64,000 nucleotides of DNA, from assembly GCA_963920705.1 (NCBI GenBank), contig OY987228.1, forward strand, positions 18,608,565 through 18,672,564, in the 5' to 3' direction. This document shows positions 1 to 12,875 of this stretch, one piece after another. The translations under genes and the position numbers were made by a program. The notes under the pieces are model-generated. The model saw nothing but the letters and a program-made list of their open reading frames with translations. It made no database searches and had not been told where the DNA came from. Within the stretch, counting starts at the first letter, position 1. The number at the start of each line of letters is the position of its first letter. Source of the stretch: Odiellus spinosus (lineage: Eukaryota > Arthropoda > Arachnida > Opiliones > Phalangiidae).

Positions 1-583
1 AGGAAACCGCCCATTTCCCCCAGCATAACGGGGAAAGAATCACAATTTTCGCTATTAAAACTTAACATAGAACACGACCATTTGGGTTACATGTAAGAAG
101 AAAGCTACAAAAACAGCTGTTATACAAATTTGGGGAGAAGATATTTACTTCGAGCCATATTGTTTAAGAACAATTTGAATCCAAGTTCTACTTTTATCGC
201 CATAAGGTTTTAAATTGCGTATTCGTCCGCTACAGATTCTCGAAATTGTACCAAACTGTGATTGAACCAAAGTACAATCCATTCAACTTTCATAAAATAA
301 CAATACTGAAAAGCCGTAGAGAGAATATATTTTACATAGAAACTATCTCGACACGTTACTCCCAGTATTACTCCTTCCTCTAACATCCCTTCGCTATCAT
401 CTCCAAGTTGAATTGATATATAACATATAATTTTTAACTCTGTAGTGCTGCATATACAAAAACCGAACTGTCACTCACAGTCAAAAAAACTTTTCATTCT
501 CCTCTATTACTAACATCACAAGTAACATATAAAGACAAGTGTAACACCTTGGATGGATAATAAAAGCTTTCGCTTTCATAATA

Positions 584-828
584 TGACACTCTAGCCTTCA
601 GGAAGAGTGGAAGACATTCGATTTCGGCTCTCAAAACCACTCGTGAGGGAAAGGGGGGTTTCACGACTTCCTGTAAAAGTGTTACGGGTTACGGTTAACG
701 CGGCGCGTGCGCGAGTTTTTAGCCAATCAGGATTCGTGAAAAAAAAAAGTGTTTCCCTTTAATCCGGATGATTCCACATTATAACACTACGCGCATTGGA
801 TTTTGTACGCGATTTTAAGAGAGTGTCA
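584..828. mobile_element. Possible TA-flanked MITE
   Basis: TGACACTCT at 584-592 and its inverse AGAGTGTCA at 820-828 are both flanked by TA (582-583, 829-830), the target of Tc1/mariner elements; the symmetry extends to 13 bases at 580-592/820-832. The interior is locally rich in G+C (GCGGCGCGTGCGCG near 700) and holds a CCAAT motif near 723. The inverted repeat is short, so chance is possible. Confidence 0.45.
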
Positions 829-832
829 TATT

Positions 833-2459
833 CTGACACATATCTTTATCTCTTATTGATTTTCTGACAAAATATTGACGTCAATGACTATCATCAACAT
901 GTAGTTTTACCTATGTACGTATAAATTGAAGTTTTCAAAATTATCTTAGAAAAAAGATAAATGGCGGCTCGAATGGTTTCGTAAAATAAACGTTTTCGTT
1001 CAATTCAAATACTTATGGTTCTTGATACTTATGGTAATATTGAAAGAAATGAAAAAATTCAAAACATACGTCCATCTAGGCGCATGATCGGAGGAGGGAG
1101 ATTTATCATCGAAGTATTATTAAACTTAAAAAATATTGTATGGTGAAAAATTACACTCTCTTTTGACTGCTATTTGGAGTGTAAACGGTCGAGGGGGAAA
1201 TAAAAATTCTTACGTATGAAAAAGCTGACAAAGCGGTGGCTGGTGGCTAGCTTTTCATTCCAGCTCGTTGGCTCGCGAGCCGAAGATTCCCCAATTTTTC
1301 CCGCGGTTTAATCCTAGCCGAGCATCCATCCTCGGATAAAATGGAGAGAGAGAGAGAGATATAGAAAGAGGGAGAGAGAGAGAGAGTCGAAAAGGAGAGT
1401 AGAGTGAGAGCCGCGTATTACACGCTTTTAACAAGGGCCTCTTCGTGTCGTTAGATTTTAGCGCTCGCGCCGCAGCGAGGCCTAACTTGTACTTGGTCGT
1501 GTCAAGAGCTCACCCATGAAATATGGAAAGTTATTACGACCCGCGGAAGCACAGTCCCGTTAGATGAAGCATCGGGTTCCTTTGTCCCGACGACGTATTA
1601 CGCGTTTCGCCTCTCCTCCCATCCCATTCAAGGATTACTAAGCGAAAGAACGAGATGTAGAACGCGTGTTAAATTAAAAAGCGAAAGCGTAATAAAATAA
1701 TCCCTCCCTTCTGTATAGTTTTCATATAGGCTTAGGAAAACGACATTTTTATATCAATATTAGCTTTCGCGAGGAAAAGTTTGGAGGAAATTTTTCAAAG
1801 CTATATCTCCTGTTTTTATTATTAAAGTCCTTAAACGGATACTTAAACGATAGTATTTTATATTTCCACCTAATCACTTTTTTCACTTGAGATCTGAATT
1901 TTTACAGTTTAAACTTTTGGAAAATGTCGAATTAAATGTCTTAACAATCACGCCTAGAAAAAATTATTTAATCTGAAGCTTTTAATCGCCACGTACGCCG
2001 AGATTCTTCTAGTTATTAATTTAAACACCTTGACTGGGCATAGAATAAATGTCAAATTTTTATGAAATTTCTACGTAACCCTTGGTAGTTTCTATAAGTA
2101 ACTTGTATACAAGGGTTAAATAGTAGTTGTTTAATAGTACGAGTTGTAAATTCGGAATGAAATACGGAATAATTGAACTTAATTTAGATTCTCATAGCGT
2201 TATTTTCTGGTTTCCTAAACGTAAGAATAAAACGTACACTCTATATAAGTAAAGCAGGACTAGCCCCTGTACGATGGCTGACGTTACGCGCGCCGCTGCA
2301 AAACGGTTGGAACACATCTACAGGCGGTGGTTTGAAGGAATGTACGGAAAAATAAATAGGCCAAAAATTCATTTAGTCGTAAACGAATCTATAACCTTAG
2401 TGCAATTAATTCAACCCCCGTCCTCTTTAACCCAAAATTCAAAGGGTATATATGTATGG
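833..2459. other. Intergenic, AT-rich; no gene seen
   Basis: AT-rich DNA with a (GA)n tract. A TATATAAG motif lies near 2243, about 30 bases before an ATG at 2274 that opens 64 codons. The spacing would leave almost no 5' UTR and the peptide has no recognisable domain, so it is not called as a gene. Confidence 0.5.
1341..1388 (+). repeat. (GA)n microsatellite
   Basis: Purine-rich GAGAGA steps interrupted by ATATAGAAAGAGG. A shorter GA run occurs at 18055-18070. Confidence 0.75.
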
Positions 2460-3900
2460 GAAACATAAGGTTCTCGAGGAGCTTTGCGTCGATATATTAG
2501 ACCACTTTCGGGTATACTTTCGGGCAGATATTATAGAGAGCGCGCGGCGGCCCTCGTTATGGAATTAAACCAATATTCGCTCGAGCAAACAAAAGCCAAC
2601 AAGGAGGAAGCCCCTTCGGCGAACATAAAATCCCCCGACCCGCGACCCACCCTCGCTCAATCTCCCCGCAGGACGTATAAAGTCCGTCGTGCAGCGGGAG
2701 TAAAGAGAGAACGGAATGATGGGAGAAGGATGGAATCAGCGGGGAGGGGGCGGTAAAGATCCTTCGTATATAAGCGCGGATCTTCGACAAATTGCCGGCG
2801 ATATTAATATGCCACAAATTCATCCCTTCTTCCCCCCTCTAGTATCCCCCACTACGCTATACCCTTCAGTCTTCCGAGCCATAAGAGAAACACAGTCGTC
2901 GTCGTAGTCCGGGGCGGCGGTGGCATCAGCCTCCCGTTTTGATCTCCGAGCACAAAAGGAACCCATTTTATATCAAAAGCGCTCTCCCTTCTCCTTCCCA
3001 CTTCGCCCATTCCCCCTCCGGTTAAAATAGATGGTAGAAAGAGGGGAAAGGGACTTTCATACAGCTTCTGCCTGAAATTTAGCGCGAATCGCGTTGCCCA
3101 AGCTGCCGTGAATAACGCGGCTGTCCCGCGGAGCGTCCCAACATCGTCCGGCAGAACCAGAAGTATCTTCTGGCAAAGGGAGGGAATTGGGCGGGGGAGA
3201 GTAGAAATGGAAACTGCGCGTAAGACGCTAGAGGATGAGTTTCTTCTCCCCCCCCACTCGCCCCGCTTTTCAATGGTGGCTAGCTTCGCCGCAGAGCTTC
3301 CTTTTACTCGGACGACTGGCTGCGGTAAACAACCAAAGTGTAATGGATGACGTGGAAAGACGAGACGAGAGATGGTCCTAGTGACGGTGGAAAGGGAAGG
3401 AAGAGTCCTAAAGGACTGGTTAAGTCGAAAGCGCGATACTACCCTGACGAATATCGCTAGGGCTAGTAGGATCAGTCACCGAGTTAGGTTGACCAATATC
3501 CGAAAAGGATGAGAAAGAAAGAAAGAAAGAAAGGGGAAGCGAAAGATGGCTATCGCGACTCTTCGGAGTGCGAGTAATGGGGAAGAAAAGGGGCCGGAGA
3601 GGGTCGAACCAGCGGAGGAATGGTTCCTGCCGCCGAGTCGAGTGTGCGCTGCCACACTTAAAGCCGCGAGACAACGGCGCCGTTTCTACGATATAAAATT
3701 CTTCGAAAAGAAAAAGAAAAGGCTCCCTCAAAAGGACGATTCGATCCTCCTCTTCCTTCATTCCCAGTATTCTCCCCTTTATGTCCTAAAATTCCCCCAC
3801 TCGGAATAACCCCGGCTTCTTTATTGCCTAAGAGCGAAAGAGAAAAGTCCGAACCAGTGGGGTTATTAAGCTATTTGCCTCAGGCACCCGTAGCACCCTC
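2460..3900. other. G+C-richer island with overlapping open frames on both strands
   Basis: Composition is clearly richer in G, C and CpG than the surroundings, and open frames of 60-113 codons occur on both strands because stops are scarce. None shows a domain or a convincing splice context. It could be a promoter/first-exon region of an unrecognised gene. Confidence 0.4.
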
Positions 3901-5532
3901 ACACCCCCGCCTAGTAGCTTTTATACCGTCAGTCCAAAGAGTCCAAAAGTCTTCTATTCCATAAAAAGGGAAGTCTTAGAAAAATAATCATTTTGGAAAT
4001 ACGACGTCGAAGCGCGCGTCTAACCCGACCCAAACGCTAAAGCGTCGACTTCCTTTTAGCTCTTTCCATAAGATCAAAACTCGTAAATTTTTGATCCGCC
4101 AAGAACCCAGACGACTATAACTATAAAGAAAATCGAAATGGAAGGTGTGGTCTATACACGACGACAGTTTAGGGGTCCGAAAAAAGATTTAATCTTCATA
4201 CTTTTTGTCTATGTAGTATAAAATTGCGTATTACTCCGCTTTAGTATCGACAGTTCTATCATTTCAGGCTGGTACGCGGTATAGACTTTATCCCACTCTG
4301 TGTCGTACGGGGGCAGACATATGCTCTCTCACAGACGCCATTTTCTTTCACTCGCAGCTTCTAGTGCAGTGCACGATTCCTCCATTCCCAAACCTGTTTT
4401 CCATCCACCCACTTTTGACGCGGAATGCAGTCAATACTTTATAGCTTGTTTACCAGAATGAAAGAAGAGAAGAAAAAATCACACTGCCTCTTTTAGAGAA
4501 AAAGCTTTTAAAATAATGAAAACTTAAACGCAAATATTTGAAGCGACGAAGAAACAGAAACCTTTTCAAATAAAGGAGCTCGCCTATATATCGAAAGACA
4601 AAATATAATAAAGCTAGGATTAAATATTATAGGTTCAAAAGAGCAAACAAATGGCGTTAGGCTTAGAACAATTTTGGGGTAAGCCTTTAAAATAATATTC
4701 GACCATTTATGTAATCTAATCACGAAGCTCTCGTAAAAATAACACGAGACTCGGTTAAATCGACGAGCAAACAATAAAAAAAACCGGACCAACTTATACG
4801 AATTAGAAAGAGATTCGCTATTATTCACCCCAATTCGATATTAAAGGCAGTGTTACGTTAAAAAAACTAACGGATCTTTTTGAAATTGGTATATATCGTT
4901 ACGAAAAACATTTACCTATATATATAACACCAACGCACGAAAGGTATATAAACGAAATATGAACAACCTCGAAAGATACTAATATTGATTGTCCAAAGGT
5001 CAAAATATAGAAGAATTGGATTTCTATTCACCCGTGGTTGACCATATCGAGAGCGTATTTGGTTAGCCACGAAATTACGTATAATGGATTACACCTTTCG
5101 AATCGCGAAAGGGAGAGAAAAATATAGGTTTCGTGTAAAAAATATATATGAAAATAAAAAGGCATTAAGCCGCGTGGCGCGGATCTCATCCCCTAAGATT
5201 AAATCCTGGGTTATAACGCGGTTTCGCGCGGTTTTATTCAGGGAGGAGACGGTCAACACCGGAGTCCGGCAATCACCCCCAAGAAGCGGTAAGGCCATAA
5301 ATTACGGCTCGAGACTTACGACACGCTCTCCTGTTGAGTATATAGGTTTCGTAATGGGGGAATATCCCTCGTGCCCCCTCGATATCGCTCCGAGAATACA
5401 AAAAAGGCTATATATCCAGATCATAGGACCCCTATGACTTTTATATTGATTTCAACGAGAGAGGCGAGCTACTGCAAATGCGAAAAAATTAAAATGTATC
5501 AAACATTTCGGTGATATAAAAATGGGTCAATA

Positions 5533-5912
5533 GTTAAAATCATGGGATTTTTCATGAACTCCAAATAGAAATTGAAGAGCATCTTCGGAAAGAAACGATT
5601 CAAAATATATATACATATGTCATAGAACAAAATTACAGCCATCCACAGTAAAAATACATATTTTACATAATCGTAGTAATACGATCGCGTGGCTATTGTA
5701 GAGCCTACAGTTGCTTCTCGAGTGATAAGGTCATTTCGCGCGGTCTTTTTCGTAAAAGTACTTAATTCCGAAACTGTTAATTACGTCCCAGAAATAAACT
5801 ACTTCATATATCGAAAGAAAATAATCCTCTTCAATCCCAGAGGTATAAAATTTTAAATAGAACGATAAAACTAAAAGTATAATTCATAGGGATTTTAACC
5901 TGTCTCCTTTAC
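5533..5912 (+). mobile_element. Family C repeat, copy 1
   Basis: Shares long stretches with the copies at 14.5, 18.6, 23.9 and 57.8 kb: TTTTTCATGAACTC near the left end, GATTCAAAATATATAT, a centre with CACGTG/GCGTGGCTATT and GAGCCTACAGTTG, then GCGCGGTCTTTTTCGTAAAA, and a right part with CCCAGAGGTATAAAA. The left end is slightly rearranged and the right end reads CTGTCTCCTTTA. It holds the empty version of the family A copy 2 insertion site at 5613-5619. Confidence 0.65.
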
Positions 5913-6148
5913 TGACCTACAAATATAATTTTAGCAAAATTCTTTACCCAGTTAAAGGCATTTCTGATGTTCCCTGATTTTAAAATAAAATAATCTTATA
6001 TAGAAAAATTTACAATGATCACCAGCTCGCCTAGAGGAACCCACAAATCGTTTGGCGTTGGAATAATAAGAGCCACTCGACACAAAAATCGGGCGCGTGT
6101 TTCGTAGGGTTTAGCGCGGTTGCCTTTGCTTGTTTGAACTGTCAAGCC

Positions 6149-6172
6149 AAAAAAAAAAAAAAAAAAAAAAAA
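6149..6172 (+). repeat. Poly(A) run, 24 bases
   Basis: A run of 24 A within AT-rich intergenic DNA. The short open frame across it is an artefact of lysine codons. Confidence 0.8.
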
Positions 6173-6501
6173 CCTACACTTTTGAAGGCGCCTGTTGCAA
6201 AAAATAAAAAAAAGGAGAAAATAGATCTCTCACACGCAAACTTTTCGACACCCCGACATAACGCGTTTATTTTGAAAAATCTATACTTTATCCGATTACG
6301 TTTCGAGAATAAAAAGCCATTTAGGAATTAATTTCAAAGTATCATGATAGTTTCCTCAATACCTAAGGCCCGTTTAAATTTTTTTCTTTTCAATTCTCTA
6401 CTGACGCAACCAAAATATAAAAATCAATTTTAAGGTGCAGTGTTTGCTTTTCTATTATATTCATAGCATTAAAATATTGACCGTTCTGAATTGTAGAAAT
6501 T

Positions 6502-6762
6502 CAAGGTTCATACAAACCTAAAAAAAAAAAACAGGAAATATCTGAGAATTTGATGGCCAAAAATCAGGTTTGAATGTTGACAAAAACGATTAAAAATGTG
6601 GCATATCAGGGTAAGTTGTGCAAGTACAAGTACTTGATCATAGACTTCAAGGACATCAAATCAGTATGACCTCAATGCAGTTAAATGTCTACTTTTAATT
6701 TGGTGCAACCTGGATCAGGGAAAAACTTGGAAAAGCGTTTCCCTGAGAATATATGAACCCTG
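6502..6762. mobile_element. hAT-like MITE, copy 1
   Basis: The left end CAAGGTTCATACAAACC and right end TATATGAACCCTG form imperfect inverted termini of the CAGGGTTC type used by many hAT elements. Inside are blocks with CAGGAAATAT and TTTCCCTGA. The flanking 8 bases (TAGAAATT, AGAATATT) are only roughly similar. No coding capacity is seen. Confidence 0.5.
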
Positions 6763-8508
6763 AGAATATTTCAGAATATAAAAATATCGAGAATTTTAAA
6801 TATTTTAAAAATCAATATAGGCAACTGATTGAAGGCTCGAAACGTCTCAAAATAAGTTGCATATCAGATTATTTCCAGAAATATTGGTTCATTAAGATTC
6901 TGTTCAAAAAACCACGACCCTATTTTCTAATTTCGTTCTAAATATTTTATCAAAATTAAAATATAAATGAGTTTGATTTTGATCAAAATGGAATTTCGTA
7001 ACTTATGAAATTGAGCTCTCTGATGTGAAAATGATTTTAACAATCAAAATTACCTTTTTGACACCATTATTGTGTTATAACCCATGTCAAAATCTAATTA
7101 TTTTGGATAATTTCTCACAACGTTTTAATTTAGGTCTATTCTCATTTTGAGAAATTTTATCAAAATTAAAATTCAATAACAATGTCCCTGGCTCATAAAA
7201 TTCAAGTATTCGAAAAGCCCAGAAAATGAAAATAACATTCCTCTCGCTTGTCTACGAACCTCCCAAAGATTTTGTAGACAACTAAGGGTAGAAAACACAA
7301 GGAACGATATGGTTCGCACCATTTGTCTTCTGTTCTCCCTGTTGGCGCGTTTCATGCCCGCGACCTACTTAACATCAGACAATTAGGCGCCTCGCGTATA
7401 CCAAAAAGCAGACCTCATTCCGAGAAAGCGAGCGTCAGACATTCCACCCTACTAAACGTATAGAAACGTAAACGGGAGGAGTGCAATAGGGGCCATTTAT
7501 ATTTAGACTTTCAAAATGAGATAGAAAAACTCCAAATATAAGATTTTACAAATCTCTATCGATAACGTCGATTAGAGTAGATTGAATAATCCGATAGATA
7601 GAAAGAGGGTCAAAGTGCGGGAGCGGAGGTGGTCCTCTCTTCGTCACTTTTACCGTTTGAAGCGAAATATCCACTTTGAGCCAACTCATTCGCGTTAAAA
7701 GAGGGAATAGAGGGCAGAACATTCTTCAAAAAGGCACAGTAAAGATTCGCGTAGGCAGATATGAGAGCCATACTTGAAACACTAATTAAATATTCCTCAT
7801 TATTTAAATATCTAATCGGTTAGACAGCTAGATTAAACCTATACTAGTGTCATTGACTTTTAAATCAAATGTCTGTATAAGCGAAGCTTTAAAAATAGAC
7901 TTTGGAACTTTACCCTGGTTTAAAATATCCATACTATTCAACTAGTCTTTACACACGGACTTTTACACTTTCCACGTGTTTCAAACGGTATATAGACGAT
8001 GACGCAAAAAAAAATGGAGGAACTAAGCTCGTTACACTGCCTGAATTCGTCTCGTGTATAGAGAACTAGTATAGCGGAGACCGGCGTCATTGAAGATACC
8101 TCCTCCCCTCTGCGCCCTCTTTACAGTTTGGGCTTTTTTTAGGTGGAAACCTAAAGGGGGCCCTTATAGTTCCCTTAAAAGGCTCTATATTGGATAAAGG
8201 GGGCCCCCCATTTTGTCACGGTGACTATACGACAAACGAATTCCGCGCATAACCCAGTTCTCCCTTATAGTAGCGTTAATCACGGCGGAGTAGGGCTAAA
8301 CCGCGTTAGAATAGAGCGTGACTGATTTCTCGTTATTTGTTCCCGTAAAAACATTTGTTTAAAAAGATTGTACATGGGGTTGCGGGAGGGAAAAAGGGTC
8401 CCTAGTTAAAATATTACGGTGGCTATGATTTAGATACAAAAATACGAGATTTGAACAGAGGAACTCGGATACAGCTAATATTGATCCATGTAATTGGTGA
8501 ATAATAAG

Positions 8509-8742
8509 TGGACAATACAACTATCTTAATCGATAAAGATAAATGACAAAACTTGGCGCTCAGAAGCGACCTCTAACGGCAAATAGTGGCAAAAGTAGTA
8601 ACTAACCAAACCTCGTGCGTGACTGCTATGGATAAATAATAGACAGAAACACACGTGGTTTTGATAGTTCCAACTTTTGGCACAATTTACCGTTAGAGGA
8701 CGCTTATGAACTAAAGGTTTTGTTATTAAAATAGTCCTAGAT
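8509..8742. mobile_element. Family D palindromic MITE, copy 2 (eroded ends)
   Basis: Same order of blocks as the 45.7-kb copy: TGGACA, ATCTTAATCGATAAAGATAA, GACAAAAC, CTAACGGC, GACTGCTATGGATAAA, CGTTAGAGGACGC, TTTTGTTATT. The terminal GGACAC and GTGTCC have accumulated changes, so this copy is older. Confidence 0.65.
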
Positions 8743-10063
8743 CCAACAAAGTGCCCCGATTAAGTTCGAGGGAAACTCTACTCTTGAATTCGTTGTACAC
8801 CAGAGTTCACCGAGTTTAACTTTGACCGCGGATTGAGTTCAAACTCTCGTGAACTCTCGAGTACAGCTTTGGTATAGCGCAAGAAGTTCAAAAGTTTTGA
8901 ACATCCGAGTTACTTAGTGTCTGCCCCTTAAGTAAATTAAATTACACGCACAATTAAATATTAATAAATTATACAGAAGGACCCACAAAAAACAGCAACC
9001 CCTTTTCAGATAAAATTTTAAATCGAAAAGTCAAAAGGCGCAACGGGTTCCATACTAAGATACAACCACAGGAAGGAGTAGGCCCATATGTAATTAAAAA
9101 GTTCTCAGCTCGAAATTCCAAGAATACTGATATCATCGTTAAGCTATAGGGAATGATCAGTTTATAATTTCGATGAATTTCCTGTAATTTTGCGCTACTA
9201 TTTGAAGAGAAATCGATATGGTAAAACTTATACGATTCGGTACTATACGCAAAGCCATTATTTCCTACAAAATGCTTCGTTTATAATTACAGGAGCAATA
9301 AGGGTTTCGGGGTTCAACCAAACTCTATTCAAAATGGAAAACAATGTACCCGGGCAACTTTGATCAAGTCAAATATAAATCCCCGTCCTTCGCAGTTACT
9401 TCCCCTATTTCTTTAGTTCTTTTCGGAAATCGGAGCTCCGGCGCTGATTTATCCCAGCGGGAAAGGCGGAAGAAAGATGGCGGGAATCGGAATCATGGCC
9501 GCGCGCGATTGAAAGAGAAGCTTTTCATATATGTTCAAAACCATTCTAAGATTTCATCAAATATAGACCCAAGATTCTTCTATTTCAATCGTCCCTTTTT
9601 CTATACGGATTGATGCTAACTTACATCCAAGTTCAATGAAACTTCGTGGGATCGTGGAAGGAAGTTGAAAACGGGGGGGAATAGGAAGATATCAGACATC
9701 AGATCCGAAATGCGGGCTCGCTTGGCTGAAGACCACCGCCGCGACCAAGGCCCGGGGAAGAATTGCTAGCTTAACGTCTAGATCTAAAGGATCTAAAAAT
9801 AAAATCCACCCCTGGTCAGTTGTTTATGCCCGGGATTAAAGAGATATAGTAGCCTGGATCGAGGATGAAACTAACTAATAAAGCGAGGAGATGTGGTTCG
9901 CTTACGCGGGAAAGAAAGCGTCTCGAATTAATCGACTTATACAAACATAAGCGTTCGTAGCGCGGTTACCCAACTTATAAGATTTAAGTTAAGAAGGCGA
10001 GACGCGAGCGCGAAATCAACTTTAACCTAATGATCCAATTTCGATCTAGCCTATTTTTTTTTC

Positions 10064-10334
10064 TCAAGGTCAAGATTATTTGAACCACAATTACATGGGA
10101 AGCGGGACGAATCTAAAGAGAGACAGATATTGTTATTTTCCCATGTAATAAACATTTGTTTGAAAGTTAAAGTCGAAATAAACCGTGACTGAATATAAAA
10201 ACAGATTGTAAACTTGTTTTTTTTTTGTCAAAATTCAAAATTTCACTATTCCAAGGTCAAGATTAAATACGGGGGTATCCAAAGAAAAACATATTGTTAT
10301 TTTCCCACGCAATAAACATTTGTCTGAAAGTTAA
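10064..10334 (+). repeat. Direct repeat dimer
   Basis: Two diverged units in the same orientation, 10064-10170 and 10251-10334. Each opens CAAGGTCAAGATTA and closes ATATTGTTATTTTCCCA, AATAAACATTTGT, TGAAAGTTAA. A stretch of about 80 bases with a T-run separates them. Their nature is unknown. Confidence 0.65.
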
Positions 10335-10394
10335 TGGCCTAGCATTACTTCTGCCTGTCTAGAAGTGTGAAATTTTTAATATGATTTTTCCAAT

Positions 10395-10455
10395 AATATG
10401 AAAAAACTAATAATTTAATTCATATGCCTTCGAAAAAAATGGTGACAGTCTCACT
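10395..10455. repeat. Family C right-end fragment
   Basis: The sequence ends GGTGACAGTCTCACT and is followed by TTAA (10456-10459). It is the inverse of the family C left terminus AGTGARRCTGTCA found after TTAA at 14486 and 22317. Only about 60 bases are recognisable. Confidence 0.55.
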
Positions 10456-10706
10456 TTAAATCTCAAATACATTCAATTCCTTTAAACGATATAGATTCAA
10501 GTATCGCGATTTTCAACTGATTAACGAGAGTTTTTGTCTAATTAATCAACAATGGCCAAAAGGCATAACTAAAGTATAATTAGGTTACGTTAGTTTTTCA
10601 AACTCAATTAATTTCCATCGAACATTTGAAAGTCGATCACTAGGACCCAAATCTCAATAAACGCCATTATTTTCAGTATTTCTATGATTAGATAATTCTG
10701 TATCAT

Positions 10707-11048
10707 CAGAAGCCGATGAAACCCTCCTTTGAAGTCTACTACTCTAATGTTCCATATAGCGCTCCTCTCTGTATGGGTAAAATTCACAATTTTACGAGTT
10801 AGAAGGGTTCCTACTTCATCCCCCCCCCCGGTCTACGGAAAATTGGAAATTCTCTCTCTCCACAAACGACGACGTTTTTTTGGACGAACTCCAAGGCTGC
10901 TAGAGATATTCGCTCGACGAGCTCCCGCTCCGAAAACATCTACCGTTAGGAGGTGTACGAATCGCGCCTTTTGAGAATAACCCATACAGAGAGGGGTAGA
11001 CAAGACCCGGGAGTAATAGACTTCAAAGGAGGGTTTCATCGGCTTCTG
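10707..11048 (+). mobile_element. Family A inverted-repeat element, copy 1
   Basis: A 342-bp non-autonomous DNA transposon. Both ends carry CAGAAGCCGATGAAACCCTC as the outer part of a ~38-bp terminal inverted repeat (TIR) with one mismatch. Inside, a second shared block, CTCTCTGTATGGGT, occurs in inverted orientation near each end. It is flanked by an exact 7-bp duplication, GTATCAT, at 10700-10706 and 11049-11055. It encodes no protein; the short open frames inside follow the inverted repeats. This copy has a longer C run near 10822 than its siblings. Confidence 0.95.
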
Positions 11049-12110
11049 GTATCATTTACAGAATTTGCTCGAATTCCAAAAACACAATACCACTCATAAA
11101 AAACGTCACACGTACACAAAATCTACTAGGTCAAAACATCTTACCTACCGGCTTAAAAACAGTCAAGGAACGTGTAAACATACAGATTGGGAGCTAAAAA
11201 AACAAACGTCTAGATGGATTCGAATTGTTAGAGTAAATATCGAGTGTGTGTCAGGGTTATAAGGTTTGTAAAAAAAAATCCAGTAGCATTATTGTAACGC
11301 GAAGGAAGCGGTGTCCATCAATGCCTTTAGGGCTGGTCAAAAGAAGAGAGGTCATATATCGGCGACAATAAAAGGAAATGGAACTTTCCACCGCCCGAGG
11401 TTGTCTACGAATCAAACGAAGCGCTTAATATAATATAAGGGTACACGCGTCAGGATCAGAGGGGGACAACTCCGCGAAATAACGAGGCTTAGCTCTACAA
11501 TTGTTATTCGGACACTCATCCATGAGTACGGAAAATGGTCAAATTGACACCGTAACAAGAGGGAGAGCAAGAAATGATAAAGAATAGCGTGTGTCCCTTG
11601 TCGTCGTACGTTTTTTTAGCAATCTTATATATGTAACAAGAAATCCCAGTGTTTTTCTATATTTTGGTCTTAAGTGCATGAATTAAATTTTGCATCTTTG
11701 GACAGCGGCGTTTTTAAAATGTAACACTAACGATCTAGACTGAAGGGCCTCGGGACGTCTCGTAAAAAACCTTTTCCCTTCAATACATTGTCGTTTTGTC
11801 TATATAAATATATATATCGTCACTCATATTTGCAATTTCACAGAATACCACCGAGATAATTAGAACAAAATTATGCAGAAATGACATGTACGTGTGTTTA
11901 TGAACCGTAAAAGCGAGAAAAAGTTTAATAATCTTTGCGTAACGTCATTATTTAAACCGTACAAAAATAGCGTGAATAATCGCGCCTATATTATATGACT
12001 AGATGATGAGTTCATCAACAGGAAACCGTATAAAGGAAAAATCCGAAATTGAAATGATAGGCCTTTTTAATTATTAATAGACAGCAAAGAGCCAAGGGGG
12101 AAAGAAAGCC

Positions 12111-12183
12111 TGACGTCATGAAACCCCTTACTGGGAGAGCGCTTGTAAGGGCGAATACTCTAACTCTCTCACTAAGGGGATGA
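12111..12183. other. Near-perfect hairpin next to a TGACGTCA motif
   Basis: CCCCTTACTGGGAGAG (12124-12139) pairs with CTCTCTCACTAAGGGG (12164-12179): 15 of 16 positions pair if one G-T is allowed, around a 24-base loop. Flanking GTCA and TGAC can extend the stem. A palindromic TGACGTCA (CRE-like) lies just before it at 12111-12118. It could be a structured RNA, a regulatory site or a small relic inverted repeat. Confidence 0.4.
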
Positions 12184-12875
12184 CACCGAGGTCAGAGGTA
12201 GAAACCTATGACGTGTCAATGTTTCCCTTGCTGACTCTCTATACTAAACATTTAGAAATGTATTTTCAAATACCAAAAAGTGTGACAAAAAAAAATACGC
12301 CGATATTTGAAATAGTCCTTCATTTTTAGTTTGGAGTTTTACTTTAAAATTGACTCAATTAAAATTCTTCGTTTGGCGAAAATCGTTTCCGAACGTATCG
12401 AGGAAATAATGATGATCATCATTCATACACGTAAAACCCAACCTATGATTATATCCGAAAAATTGCGCGACCGTATCATTTTGACGTAAGCCTAATTGAA
12501 CTCATATAAGACAGAAGTACGCGTAAGAAATAAATAAAAAAAATACAATCACTAAGATAAGTGGTCTTGATTAATGAACGTCATGCCAAGGAATATTTCT
12601 GTCGAAAACAATGCAAACTTTTGATAAGTCCATTAAAAGGGCGACCAACTTTTTTCTTTCCGGGAAGAAAATCATTTTTATACGAGGGCTTAACTATAGG
12701 ATTCGTAATTTTAAACAGTTTACTATCAATCCATTAGTGATCGTTCGTCGATTTTTGATTTATAATTTCATCGCGTAGAAACGCGTTGACGAGAAAGAAC
12801 AAGTATCGTAAAATTGTGCCAAGAATTCATTATGAACCCGATTCAGTCATTTAATTTAAACGAATTTTTAGTTAA

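Noticed and set aside
2274-2468. 64-codon frame with an upstream TATATAAG motif
   Set aside because: The TATA-to-ATG spacing leaves no room for a 5' UTR, the peptide has no domain, and its second half is AT-rich noise.
10729-11039. Recurrent short peptides beginning MKPSFEVYYS or MKSTT at several loci
   Set aside because: They are translations of the family A terminal inverted repeats, present on both strands of every copy, and not a conserved protein.
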